In this document: positions 1 to 9,283 of the stretch, in pieces
How positions within the stretch are numbered: position 1 is the first letter of the stretch
Layout: each line of letters opens with the position of its first letter
DNA from: an uncultured Clostridia bacterium
GTDB lineage: Bacteria > Bacillota > Clostridia > Christensenellales > Borkfalkiaceae
Direction: 5' to 3'
Length of the DNA: 64,000 nt
NCBI GenBank assembly: GCA_930990665.1
Contig: CAKNQN010000003.1
Span: 62,001 to 126,000, forward strand
The notes under the pieces: model-generated
Told to the model about the DNA's origin: nothing
What the model saw: the letters and a program-made list of their open reading frames with translations, nothing else
Database searches by the model: none
Made by a program: the position numbers and the translations under genes

Positions 1-766
1 TCTTTATTCCTTCCGGCAAAGCGGTTTTTTTCAGAGAATAACACCCGTAAAAGGCCGCGTCTCCGAGCGTTTCCGCATACTTCGGCAGAACAATTTCTTC
101 CGCCGCCGATTTTGCAAAAGCCTGACGACCGATCTTTCGGACACTGTCCGGCAGAACGATCTTTTTCGCCTGTACTTTCTGCAGGGCATAGTCCCCCACC
201 TCCGTGACAGGCAATCCCTGATAAGCGGCGGGAACAATCAGGACTTCTCCCGTAAAATTCCCCGCACCCGTGAGGCGATATTCGTCTTTCCCCTCGACCT
301 TTTCATATTCGAGTCCCTGCGTATAATCGCACACATAGCCGCATTCGTCGCAGGAAAGATCGGCGCCAAAAACGTGCTCACGTATATCATATTTTTCGCC
401 GCACCGCGAGCAGATGCGGAAGTGCACGGACTGATCGTATTCCTGCTCTTCAGAATTGTGCCCAAGCGCGGGAATCGCCTCCGCCTTTGTCGCGCCGCAC
501 TGCGTACAATGGCAGATCTTCAGTCCGTTCGTAATACAGTTCGGTGAAAATATTGTTTCCCAGTTGCCCCAACGATGCAAAATTTCTTTGTCACGTTCGT
601 CCGATAATGTTTCGTCCTCTTGCTTGCCCTCGTCCGCATTGTCGAACTCGCCCGTTTGCGCTCCTTGTCCTTCGGAAGAATCATTTTCGCCCTCCGCACA
701 TGCCGCAAACATTCCGACAGAAAAAAACAACAATACAAACAGCAGAACTCCAAAAACTTTTTTCAT
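1..766 (-). CDS. Partial lipoprotein with CxxC-type repeats and BspA-like leucine-rich repeat (LRR_5) segment; runs off left edge
   Basis: Reverse-strand reading from ATG at 766 is open to base 1: MKKVFGVLLFVLLFFSVGMFAACAEGEND... (lipobox FAAC), then CHCTQCG / CSRCG / CDECG motifs and VIPAAYQGLPVTEVGDYALQKVQAKKIVLPDSVRKIGRQAFAKS. RBS-like ggaggg upstream. The ORF track only shows out-of-frame fragments here. Confidence 0.85.
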   Translation of the reverse strand, partial: MKKVFGVLLFVLLFFSVGMFAACAEGENDSSEGQGAQTGEFDNADEGKQEDETLSDERDKEILHRWGNWETIFSPNCITNGLKICHCTQCGATKAEAIPALGHNSEEQEYDQSVHFRICSRCGEKYDIREHVFGADLSCDECGYVCDYTQGLEYEKVEGKDEYRLTGAGNFTGEVLIVPAAYQGLPVTEVGDYALQKVQAKKIVLPDSVRKIGRQAFAKSAAEEIVLPKYAETLGDAAFYGCYSLKKTALPEGIK

Positions 767-1032
767 CCTTCCCTCCTTCTCCATAATTCGCTTTTCATGA
801 TTTTAACGACAGAATCACGTTCGGCCCTCTCTCTCAACATTATAAATCGACCGCTGCTTCATGAGCAGTATAACATACCAAATCTGTAAAATCAACCTTT
901 TGTAAAAATCTTTTTCATTGAATATTTGACATCACGACCGTTTTAATCTTTATTTCCGATTGAAAAAAATACGATATAACTCAGAAAATGATTGACTCTT
1001 TTATCGTATGCTGCTGTAAGTCCGAATGACAA

Positions 1033-1074
1033 AAAACCCCGCGCAGTGCGCCAAAGCGCGCCGCACGGGGTTTT
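1033..1074. terminator. Imperfect GC-rich hairpin flanked by A/T tracts (possible bidirectional terminator)
   Basis: aaaaccccgcgcagtgcgccaaagcgcgccgcacggggtttt; lies downstream of minus-strand gene 1182-2267. Confidence 0.45.
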
Positions 1075-1081
1075 GGCCCTT

Positions 1082-1175
1082 CCGCACCGAAAGGGCGCGG
1101 ACGGGAATCAGATTGCACGTTCATCCGAGCCGCGCCGAAAGGGCGAGGCTCGGGATCAGACTGCACGTTTATCCG
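1082..1175. repeat. Two imperfect direct repeats of ~46 bp (1082-1127 and 1130-1175)
   Basis: ccgcaccgaaagggcgcggacgggaatcagattgcacgttcatccg versus ccgcgccgaaagggcgaggctcgggatcagactgcacgtttatccg. Confidence 0.85.
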
Positions 1176-1181
1176 TTTTTA

Positions 1182-2267
1182 TCAGTCAAAATAATAGGGT
1201 TTGCCCGTCTTTTCCGACTCGTAGATGCCTTCGAGGATGCGAGTGACGACGGCGGCCTGGTCGGCCGTGACGTACAGTTTGCCCTTGCCGAGGATGGCGT
1301 TGGTGAAGCAGGCGGACTCGAGATCTTCGGGTGCGCCGCCCGCGGCGCCGTCAAAGAAGGCGACGGAAGCGCCTGCAAGGTCGGGGGTGATCATGACCTG
1401 CTTGCCGCCGAGGACCGTGTTGATGCGGAGGCCGTTGAGCATATCCGCTCCGCCCTTGTCGCCGCAGATCGTCGTGATCGCTTCTTTCGGGTCGGCAATA
1501 TTCAGCGCCCAGCTGGATTTGAGGTAGATGACCGCACCGTTCTTCATGACGACGAAACCGAAAGCGCTGTCTTCGGCGGTGAACTTTTCGACATCCCAGT
1601 CGCCCCAGGCGTTGCCGGTATTCGTCTGCTTGTTGAGTTTGTGGAAGGTCTTGCCGACGCAGTAAGCGGGTTCATAGTTGTTCATCATGAACAGCGTCAG
1701 GTCGAGCGCGTGCGTGCCGATGTCGATCAGCGGGCCGCCTCCCTGCTTTTCCTGGTCGATGAACACGCCCCAGGTAGGAACGGCACGGCGGCGGATGGCG
1801 ATGGCTTCGGCGTAGTACACTTCGCCGAACATGCCTTCATCCGCGCGCGCCTTCATGTACAGCGCATCCGGACGGAAACGGTTCTGGTAGCCGATCGTGA
1901 GCACCTTGCCCGATTTGTCGCGCGCTTCCAGCATCTTTTTCGCCTCGGCATAGTTCATAGCCATCGGCTTCTCGCACAGAACGTGCTTACCCGCGTTGAG
2001 TGCCGCTACCGTGATCTCACAGTGCGCGCAGTTGGGGGTGAGAACGAGCACCGCGTCAATGCTCTTGTCTTTGAGAAGTTCTTTGTAATCGGTGTATACC
2101 GCGCTGTCGGGCGTGCCGAAATCTTCGCGCGCTTTGATCGCGCGCTCTTCGATGATGTCGCAGAATGCGACCATCTCCGACGCGGGGTTCCTCTTCTCTG
2201 CGGGCATGTGCTTGCCGTTGGCGATGCCGCCGCAGCCGATGACGCCGATCCTGATCTTTTTATCCAT
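1182..2267 (-). CDS. Gfo/Idh/MocA family oxidoreductase
   Basis: N-terminal Rossmann IRIGVIGCGGIANGKHMPA, central CEKPMAMNYAEAKKM, and GGGPLIDIGTHALDL motif typical of the family. Confidence 0.93.
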   Translation of the reverse strand: MDKKIRIGVIGCGGIANGKHMPAEKRNPASEMVAFCDIIEERAIKAREDFGTPDSAVYTDYKELLKDKSIDAVLVLTPNCAHCEITVAALNAGKHVLCEKPMAMNYAEAKKMLEARDKSGKVLTIGYQNRFRPDALYMKARADEGMFGEVYYAEAIAIRRRAVPTWGVFIDQEKQGGGPLIDIGTHALDLTLFMMNNYEPAYCVGKTFHKLNKQTNTGNAWGDWDVEKFTAEDSAFGFVVMKNGAVIYLKSSWALNIADPKEAITTICGDKGGADMLNGLRINTVLGGKQVMITPDLAGASVAFFDGAAGGAPEDLESACFTNAILGKGKLYVTADQAAVVTRILEGIYESEKTGKPYYFD

Positions 2268-2341
2268 TTTTTTATCCTCGCTTTTTATTTTTTGAATTTT
2301 TTCGCCGAAAGATTTTGCGCGATTTTATCGCATACGTACGG

Positions 2342-3070
2342 CTATTTTGCGAACCTGCGCATATTCTGCAGGCTCTTTTTCAGATACTCTTTTTCGCCGC
2401 AGGGGAACTTTTCCACCTCCAGCACCGCAAGCTCCACGCCCTGCGCCTTGGCCTGCGCAAACACGGCGGGCATGTCGATGACGCCCTCGCCGACAACGGG
2501 CTGATCGAGCGCCGCCGCGTCTCCTGCGGCCGCCTCCTTGATGTGTACCGCCTTCAGCTTTTCGCCCATCCCCTTCATGTACGAAACGGGATCTTTGCCG
2601 CCCACGTGCAGCCAGAAAACGTCCGTTTCCGCCGCGATGTGCGCATCTTCCACAAACTGTTTCATATAGTCGCCGCCGCCCGCAAATTCGTGCGCATGGT
2701 TGTGATAGCCGAGCACGATGCCGCGCTTTTCCAGAAGCGCCTTCGCTTCGGCCGTACTCGCAAGCAGCTCCGCATATTTCTCTTTGTCCGCAAAGGTCTC
2801 CGTCGCGACCCAGGGGATAAACACATATCGGATGCCGAGTTCATCGATGTACGGAAGATTTTCCGCGATCGCTGCCGCACCGATGTGCGCCGAAAGCGCC
2901 TGCAAATGGTATTTTTCCAGAAGCTTCTTCATCTCCGCGGGCGCCTTGCCGTAAAACCCCGCAAACTCGACGCCGTCGTATCCCGCTTCCGAGACGAGCT
3001 TCAGCATCTCTTCCGGGCCGTTCTTCTCCGCAAATACGCGGAGGCTGTAAAGCTGTACCGCAAGTTTCAT
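2342..3070 (-). CDS. Sugar phosphate isomerase/epimerase (AP endonuclease 2-like TIM barrel)
   Basis: MKLAVQLYSLRVFAEKNGPEEMLKLVSEAGYDGVEFAGFYG..., YHNHAHEF, WLHVGGKDPVSYMKGMGEKLKAVHIKE. Confidence 0.92.
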   Translation of the reverse strand: MKLAVQLYSLRVFAEKNGPEEMLKLVSEAGYDGVEFAGFYGKAPAEMKKLLEKYHLQALSAHIGAAAIAENLPYIDELGIRYVFIPWVATETFADKEKYAELLASTAEAKALLEKRGIVLGYHNHAHEFAGGGDYMKQFVEDAHIAAETDVFWLHVGGKDPVSYMKGMGEKLKAVHIKEAAAGDAAALDQPVVGEGVIDMPAVFAQAKAQGVELAVLEVEKFPCGEKEYLKKSLQNMRRFAK

Positions 3071-3086
3071 CGCTCTTTCCTCCCCG

Positions 3087-4058
3087 TCATGCCCACCACA
3101 TGTTCGTGTTGCCCTGGCGGATGATGCTTTCCTGCACGAGCTTGACCGCCTTTTCCAGCCCCTCTTTCGGGGACATCAGCCCGTCTTCATGCTCGATGGA
3201 GATGGAATCGTCGTAGCCGGCAATGAAAAGTTCGGAAAAGATCTGCTTCCACAGCGTCGCGTCATGCCCGTAACCGAGGGTGCGGAAAGACCAGGAACGC
3301 GCGGGGAAATCGGTGAAAGATGTGGGGTCCAGCACGCCGTTTTTGCGCACGTTGTGCCCGAAAAGCTGGGTGTCCTTGGCGTGGAAATAATAGATCGCCT
3401 TGTGCGCGCCCAGCTCGCGGATGACTTCGGGTATGTCCATCCCCTGCCAGAAAAGGTGGGAAGGGTCGATGTTTGCGCCGATCATGTCGCCCACCGCGTC
3501 GCGAAGGCGCAGGCAGGTGGCGGGATTGTATACGCAGAAGCCGGGGTGCATTTCGAGCGCGATGCGCTTTACGCCGTTATCCGCCGCAAACTTCACCGCC
3601 TTTTTCCAGTACGGAATGAGCACTTCGTTCCACTGCCATTCGAGCGATTTCGGATACTCCGGCGGCCACGCCGCGATGTTCCACGAAGGAGTTTTCGCAT
3701 ACGGGTCGGCGCCCGGACAGCCGGAAAAGGTCACGATGCGGTCGATGCCGATCTGCCCCGCGAGCACGCAGGCGGCTTCAAAATCCGCCTCGTAGCGGGC
3801 GGCTTCCGCTTTGTCCGGATGCACGCAGTTGCCGTGCACCGAGAGCGCGGATATGCCCATGTTGTGGCGCTTGAATGTCTCCAGAAGCTGTTCGCGCGCC
3901 TTCTTGTCCTTGCTCAGCACGAGCGCATCGGCGTGCGCCTTGCCGGGATACCCCCCGACGCCCAGCTCGAACTCGTCCACTCCCAGCCCGGAAAGATATT
4001 CCAGGCTTTCGTCCAGGCTGTATCCGCCCAGAATACCGCTGACTACGCTGATTTTCAT
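3087..4058 (-). CDS. Sugar phosphate isomerase/epimerase (AP endonuclease 2-like TIM barrel)
   Basis: LEYLSGLGVDEFELGVGGYPGKAH..., ALEMHPGFCVYNPATCLRLRDAVGDMIGANIDPSHLFWQGMD, YFHAKDTQ, SIEHEDGLMSPKEGLEKA. Confidence 0.93.
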   Translation of the reverse strand: MKISVVSGILGGYSLDESLEYLSGLGVDEFELGVGGYPGKAHADALVLSKDKKAREQLLETFKRHNMGISALSVHGNCVHPDKAEAARYEADFEAACVLAGQIGIDRIVTFSGCPGADPYAKTPSWNIAAWPPEYPKSLEWQWNEVLIPYWKKAVKFAADNGVKRIALEMHPGFCVYNPATCLRLRDAVGDMIGANIDPSHLFWQGMDIPEVIRELGAHKAIYYFHAKDTQLFGHNVRKNGVLDPTSFTDFPARSWSFRTLGYGHDATLWKQIFSELFIAGYDDSISIEHEDGLMSPKEGLEKAVKLVQESIIRQGNTNMWWA

Positions 4059-4157
4059 TCTTTTCTCCCTTTGCCGCCGCGGCGGCGTTTTGATCGTCGG
4101 CGCCCCGCCCTTTCCATGGGCGCGGCGCCCTTCTTATGGCGCTCTTTTCCGCGCCTT

Positions 4158-4186
4158 ATCCGCCCTGCGCGCCGCGCAGGGCGGAT
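4158..4186. other. Perfect GC-rich inverted repeat (intergenic hairpin)
   Basis: atccgccctgcgcgccgcgcagggcggat; just downstream of the stop of the minus-strand gene at 4191. No clear U-tract, so not called a terminator. Confidence 0.6.
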
Positions 4187-4190
4187 GATT

Positions 4191-5249
4191 TCAGAGTTTT
4201 TCTTTGATGACTTCGTTCTCGTGTGCGGAACGCGCCGCCGCTTCCATCAGGCGCATGACGCGCACGACCTCTTCGCGGCGGATGGTCCTCGGCTCCTCGC
4301 CGGCGCAGGCCGCGGCAAAATTCTTGTAAAACGCCCACGGCTCGGCATGCACCACGGGCAGCGGAAGCTGCTGAACGGAATCGTCCGCGCGCGGCGCCAT
4401 CGTGCGGGTGAAACCGTTGCCCGCCTTGATCCCGCGAAGGGAGGCGTCCTTTTTCACAAGCACGCGCGTCATGCCGCCGGAAAGATCCCAGTCGGCGACG
4501 GTGGCGGTGCCTTCGGTGCCGTATACCTGCCAGCGCGGCAGATTGCGGAAGCAGTCCGTCGCGACGACGATGCGGTATTTGATACCGTTTTCAAAATCCA
4601 CGGTGAGGTTGAACCCGTCGTCCACCTCTTCCCCGTAAATATAGCTGTATTCGCAGTACAGGCTGCGCACGGGCGAAGGGATCATCAGCAGCATCTGGTC
4701 GATGAGGTGTACGCCCCAGTCCAGCATCATGCCGCCCCCCTGCGCCGCCTTCTTGCGCCAGTCGCCCGGAATGCCGTTGCCCCCCATCACGCGCGATTCG
4801 ATGCAGTACACCGCACCCACCGCCTCGGTGTCGAAGATCTTCCTGACCGTCAGAAAATCGTCGTCCCAGCGACGGTTCTGGTGCACTTCAAACACGACGC
4901 CCGCCTTTTCCGCCGCGTCGTACATCTGTTCCGCCATGGCGGAAGTGAGCGTGATCGGCTTTTCGCAGATAATATTCTTGCCCGCCGCAGCCGCCGCCTG
5001 CACATACGGCAGATGAAAATCGTTGGGAGTGGCGATGAGCACCGCCCCGACCGATTTGTCCGCAAAGACCTCTTCGGCGCTCGCATAGGCACGCAGTCCC
5101 TGCTGCTCGGCAGCGCGGCCGCGCGCGGGGTCGATGTCGTATACGCCCGCAACCCGCAGCGGATGAGCAGGGTTCGTTTTACAGTATGCGGCGAGATTTT
5201 GCGCATGGTATCCGCCCATGCCGCCGAATCCGATGATGACAATGTCCAT
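4191..5249 (-). CDS. Gfo/Idh/MocA family oxidoreductase
   Basis: MDIVIIGFGGMGGYHAQNLAAY..., CEKPITLTSAMAEQMY, GGGMMLDWGVHLIDQML. Start placed at the internal Met that begins the Rossmann motif. Confidence 0.92.
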   Translation of the reverse strand: MDIVIIGFGGMGGYHAQNLAAYCKTNPAHPLRVAGVYDIDPARGRAAEQQGLRAYASAEEVFADKSVGAVLIATPNDFHLPYVQAAAAAGKNIICEKPITLTSAMAEQMYDAAEKAGVVFEVHQNRRWDDDFLTVRKIFDTEAVGAVYCIESRVMGGNGIPGDWRKKAAQGGGMMLDWGVHLIDQMLLMIPSPVRSLYCEYSYIYGEEVDDGFNLTVDFENGIKYRIVVATDCFRNLPRWQVYGTEGTATVADWDLSGGMTRVLVKKDASLRGIKAGNGFTRTMAPRADDSVQQLPLPVVHAEPWAFYKNFAAACAGEEPRTIRREEVVRVMRLMEAAARSAHENEVIKEKL

Positions 5250-5360
5250 AATAATTACTCCGTTTACGTTGACATTATTCCTGTGCAATGATATAATACC
5301 ATTAAATATTGCGCTTTTCTACTCATTTTTCCAAATAAATCTACCGAAAATTGACCTATT

Positions 5361-6164
5361 ATGAAAACTTCTTACTATTACGAATCCACGCACGACAAAA
5401 ACGACACGGTGGAATTTCACATCGGGCTCAGCGGCACGACGCTACCCCATTTTCACCGCAGCTTCGAGATGCTCTACGTCTGCCGCGGCAAGGCGCATTT
5501 TACCGTGAACGGGCAGTCCTTCGAAGCGGGCAGCGACGAGATCGCCTTTGTGCACAAGTGCTGCGTGCACGAGCTGGTGCCCGACGTCGATTTTACCGAC
5601 TTCGTCCTCATTATCGGGCCGCGCTTTTCGGAAGATTTTTCCAAGATCTTTCAGGCGCAGACACTGCAGCCACACCTCGCCGACCGGCAGTTCAACCGCA
5701 CCGTCCGCCCCTATTTCGAGACGCTTCACACCCTCGCCGGCCGTAAATCCCCCGCCGAACAGCTGGTCAAAAAGGGTCTCGTAAACGCGATCGTGGGCAG
5801 CCTCGTCGCACACTACCCCGCCGTACCCGTTTCCACCACTCCCAACATCGGCATCATCGTGCAGACGCTCAACTACATCGACGATCACTTCGCCGAACCC
5901 ATCACCCTCGACTCCATCTCTTCGGAATTCGGATACAATAAATACTATTTTTCCCGCCTTTTCAACTCCTACATCGGCGATACCCTGCACAGCTACATCA
6001 ACATGGTGCGCGTGCGGAAAGTCGTTTCCGCCGCCCGCAAAGACAGCGCCGCCAACCTCTCCTCCCTCGTGTTCGAAAACGGGTTCGACTCGATGACCAC
6101 CTTCTACCGCAACTTCTCCAAATATTACGACCGCCCGCCCAAAGAAGTTTTCCGCCGCCAGTGA
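5361..6164 (+). CDS. AraC family transcriptional regulator (cupin-type sensor plus HTH)
   Basis: N-terminal LPHFHRSFEMLYVCRGKAHFTVNGQSF; C-terminal ITLDSISSEFGYNKYYFSRLFNSYIGDTLHSYINMVRVRKV ... FENGFDSMTTFYRNFSKYYDRPPKEVFRRQ. Confidence 0.94.
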   Translation: MKTSYYYESTHDKNDTVEFHIGLSGTTLPHFHRSFEMLYVCRGKAHFTVNGQSFEAGSDEIAFVHKCCVHELVPDVDFTDFVLIIGPRFSEDFSKIFQAQTLQPHLADRQFNRTVRPYFETLHTLAGRKSPAEQLVKKGLVNAIVGSLVAHYPAVPVSTTPNIGIIVQTLNYIDDHFAEPITLDSISSEFGYNKYYFSRLFNSYIGDTLHSYINMVRVRKVVSAARKDSAANLSSLVFENGFDSMTTFYRNFSKYYDRPPKEVFRRQ

Positions 6165-6390
6165 CCCCCTCCCGCAGGGGCCGCGGCCGCGCAGCTGCAA
6201 ACGTGCCTCCATTGGCGTCTGAAAAACAGTTTGCCTGCGGGCGCAGGCTTCACACAAACTCTCGCCCGACCATTTCATCACGGCTTCGGGTCGATTTCCC
6301 GATCACAGGAATCGGGTTCTGAAAAAAAAGTCAGTTATCTACAAATAAACACGCATGCGGGGCCTGATGAGCCCCGCACGGAAAAAGAGA

Positions 6391-6429
6391 ACGCCCGCGC
6401 CGCAATTTTGCGGCGCGGGCGCTTTTTAT
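6391..6429. terminator. Bidirectional Rho-independent terminator between convergent genes
   Basis: acgcccgcgccgcaattttgcggcgcgggcgctttttatc; convergent araC-type gene (left) and thuA-like gene (right). Confidence 0.8.
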
Positions 6430-6530
6430 CAGTCTTTGACGCTGAATTCGGTAAGTCCCGGGCAGCCGAGCCCGTCAGGCACTCAGTCTTTGACGCTGAA
6501 CTCGGTAAGTCCCGGGCAGCCGAGCCCGTC
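6429..6530. repeat. Direct duplication of the 3' end of the ThuA-like gene (6429-6476 and 6483-6530)
   Basis: tcagtctttgacgctgaa(t/c)tcggtaagtcccgggcagccgagcccgtc occurs twice, 54 bp apart, with one mismatch. Confidence 0.95.
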
Positions 6531-7205
6531 GAGTACGGGGATCTGCGGCGCAACGTATTCCGCCGCCTGCGTGAGCAGTTTCTGCACCTCGGGGATGAGA
6601 TAGGTCGGGTAGGTCTCGTGGCCGGGATTGAAATAGAAAAATTTGCCGTTCCCGCGCTTGAAGACACAGCCGCCGCGCATCACTTCTCCGCCGCGGAACC
6701 AGCCGATGTATACGAGTTCGTCCGGCGCAGGGATGCCGAACGGCTCCCCGTACATCTCTTCCTGCGGAATATCGATGTATTCGCCCAGTCCGCGCGCGAT
6801 GGGATGGGTCATATCCACACACCAAAGGCGCTCATGCTCACCGTCTTCCCGCCATTTCAGCGTGCCCGGCGCGCCGGTCAGGCGCATGAACGGTTTGGAC
6901 TTGTGCGCCGAATGCAGAAAGACCATGCCCATGCCGCGATGCGCGCGATCCACGACCTTCTGCACCACCGCATCGGCTACGGCGTCGTGGTAGATGTGCC
7001 CCCACCAGAACATGACGTCCGTCCCTTCGATGATCTCGTCGGTCAGCGCGTCCGCACCCTTTTCATCGATGCGCACCGTCTGCACCTCGTTCCCCGCCTT
7101 GCGCAGAAAAGCGGCTATGCTCTCCGCCATCCCCGCAGGGTATGCCTTTTTCCCTTCCTCCGAGTCCATCGCAGCATTGTGTTCACACACGACCGTGATC
7201 TTCAT
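6483..7205 (-). CDS. ThuA domain-containing protein (trehalose utilization/GATase-like)
   Basis: MKITVVCEHNAAM..., TDEIIEGTDVMFWWGHIYHDAVADAVVQKVVDRAHRGMGMVFLHSAHKSKPFMRLTG, MTHPIARGLGEYIDIPQEEMYGEPFGIP. Confidence 0.92.
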   Translation of the reverse strand: MKITVVCEHNAAMDSEEGKKAYPAGMAESIAAFLRKAGNEVQTVRIDEKGADALTDEIIEGTDVMFWWGHIYHDAVADAVVQKVVDRAHRGMGMVFLHSAHKSKPFMRLTGAPGTLKWREDGEHERLWCVDMTHPIARGLGEYIDIPQEEMYGEPFGIPAPDELVYIGWFRGGEVMRGGCVFKRGNGKFFYFNPGHETYPTYLIPEVQKLLTQAAEYVAPQIPVLDGLGCPGLTEFSVKD

Positions 7206-7343
7206 TCCGAATCCTCCCCCGCCCGCGTTCGTGAAAGATCCTTCTTCAATTTCCCGCCGGGCGTTTTTTTGTTTCTATAGTATCATAAAAAATTGACTTT
7301 TTCCACGCAATTTTGGCTTTCTTTCTACCAAAAATTGTCTTAT

Positions 7344-8876
7344 TTAGTAGAGCAGTCGCGCCGTTTCGGGAAGAGTGAGCACGGGATTGTTGTCGCCGCG
7401 CACGGTAAAATATTCCTCATGATAGGTCTTGTGCGGAATCATGTAGACGCGCTTTTCCCGCCATTCCCCCCGCACGCAAGCGGAAAAGCGGCGGCTGGAA
7501 AGAATATAGGCGAAGATCCCCGCATTCAGCTCAACGACGGCATTTTCATACCCCTGCGCGAAGCAGCTTTTGATGGCGATCTTGATGCGGAAACTGATAT
7601 AATCGTCGGTCAGCATCACGCCCGACCCCTTGCAGTGCGGACAGGCGCGGGTGAGCATGGCGATGTTATCGCTCTTGAATTTCTTGCGGGTGAACTGCAC
7701 CAGTCCGAACTCGGTCATCGCGGACATGTTGCATTTGGCCCTGTCCTGGGCGAGCCCCTCCTGCAAGGCCGCCGCCACCGCTTCGCGGTGCGCCGGGTCG
7801 ACCATGTCGATAAAGTCGACGACGACGATGCCCCCGATGTTGCGCAGCCGCACCTGCCGCGCGATCTCTCTGGCCGCGAGCAGGTTGGTGGCAAAGACGG
7901 TGTCTTCCAGTGCGGCCGTGTCGCCCGTAAAGCGCCCGGTGTTCACGTCGATCGCGGTGAGCGCCTCCGTCTTGTCAAAGATGAGATAGGCGCCGTTTTC
8001 CAGCTCGACGCGCTTGCGAATGGAGTCGAGCACCTGCTCTTCCAGCCCGAAAAACTCGAACATCTCCCGCTCGCCCGTGTAGCGCACCAGCTTGGAACGG
8101 TAACGTGTGCGTCGGAGCGCCGCCTCCACGTGCGTAAAGGCGCCCCCCTCCCCGATGTAGATCTTGTTCACGTCGGCCAGATCGAAATCGCGCAGGAGCC
8201 TTACATGCACGTCCGCATCGCGGTAGATCAGATCTCCCACCGAGGCGTGTTCAAAATTTTCCCGCGTCTGTTCATACAGGCCGCGCAGATACTTCGCTTC
8301 CTCCCGCAGATCGCGAAGGGCGGCGTCCCGCGCATTGGTGCGCATGATGAACCCGCCTCCGCCCGCACTCAGCTTCTGCGCCGCGGAAAGAAGCTGCGCC
8401 CGCTCCCCCTCGTCCGTGATCTTGCGCGAAACGGCGCAAAAATCCGCCGTCGGAAGAAAGATGAGCCGCTTTCCCACGAACGAAAGGCACATGCTCAGCC
8501 GCGCGCCCTTGTTGCCGATGGGCGATTTGGAAACCTGCACCATCACCTCGTCTCCTGCGCGCACATGCAAACCGGAAGCCGCCGTTGCCTTCCCCTCTTC
8601 GGAGCTTTCTGCATGATCCCCCGCCGCCGGTACCTTGTCCGCATCGGCCGCGGCGGGAATGTCGCCCGCATACAGATACCCGTTCTTTGCCTGCCCGAAG
8701 TTCACGAACGCAGCCTGCATGCCCTCGAGTACGTTGACGACCCTGCCCTTGTACACGTTCCCGGAAATTTCAGACGTACTGCCCGCGTCGAGATGAAACT
8801 CGATCAACTTTCCGTTTTCCGTCACAGCGGCAAAGCAGTCTTCCCCGAAGTAGTCGAAAAACATATCTTTTTTCAT
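7344..8876 (-). CDS. rng: Ribonuclease E/G family protein (RNase G type)
   Basis: GNVYKGRVVNVLEGMQAAFVNFGQAKNGYLYAGDI (S1-like), ALTAIDVNTGRFTG, IGGIVVVDFIDM, LVQFTRKK, CPHCKGSGVM. Confidence 0.94.
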   Translation of the reverse strand: MKKDMFFDYFGEDCFAAVTENGKLIEFHLDAGSTSEISGNVYKGRVVNVLEGMQAAFVNFGQAKNGYLYAGDIPAAADADKVPAAGDHAESSEEGKATAASGLHVRAGDEVMVQVSKSPIGNKGARLSMCLSFVGKRLIFLPTADFCAVSRKITDEGERAQLLSAAQKLSAGGGGFIMRTNARDAALRDLREEAKYLRGLYEQTRENFEHASVGDLIYRDADVHVRLLRDFDLADVNKIYIGEGGAFTHVEAALRRTRYRSKLVRYTGEREMFEFFGLEEQVLDSIRKRVELENGAYLIFDKTEALTAIDVNTGRFTGDTAALEDTVFATNLLAAREIARQVRLRNIGGIVVVDFIDMVDPAHREAVAAALQEGLAQDRAKCNMSAMTEFGLVQFTRKKFKSDNIAMLTRACPHCKGSGVMLTDDYISFRIKIAIKSCFAQGYENAVVELNAGIFAYILSSRRFSACVRGEWREKRVYMIPHKTYHEEYFTVRGDNNPVLTLPETARLLY

Positions 8877-9054
8877 TTATGACAAACCTTCTGGCCCCTC
8901 TGCCGCGCAGAAAAGCCGAAATTTGATTCCTTTTGTCCCGTTTATCTGCCGTTATTCATTATTTTATCACAAAAAACCGCATTTTGCAAGTGCGATCAGA
9001 AAATTCCGCACCCCCACAATAAAAATTTTTCCGCCTTGACCTGCCGACCGTCCT

Positions 9055-9094
9055 CCTTGCCCCGCCGCCCCGAGAAAGGGGCGGCGGGGCAAGG
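9055..9094. terminator. Strong GC-rich inverted repeat
   Basis: ccttgccccgccgcccc gagaaa ggggcggcggggcaagg, downstream of the minus-strand M50 gene. Confidence 0.5.
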
Positions 9095-9283
9095 CTTTTG
9101 TCGACAGCGCCTGTTTCCGGTGCGGATCGGGGCGTCCGCCGCTTTTGCGGCGCGGATTGAAACCGTCGTTTTTTCGGGAGCGGGGGTCTTTCGCCGACTT
9201 TGCGGTACGGACCCTGCCCCGCCCCACGCCTGCCACTCGGCGCGGGGGCGCAAATTTTATTGTCCCCCACTTTACGGCAAATT

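Noticed and set aside
3189-5291. 700-aa plus-strand ORF
   Set aside because: Antisense to the isomerase and Gfo/Idh genes; no recognisable motifs.
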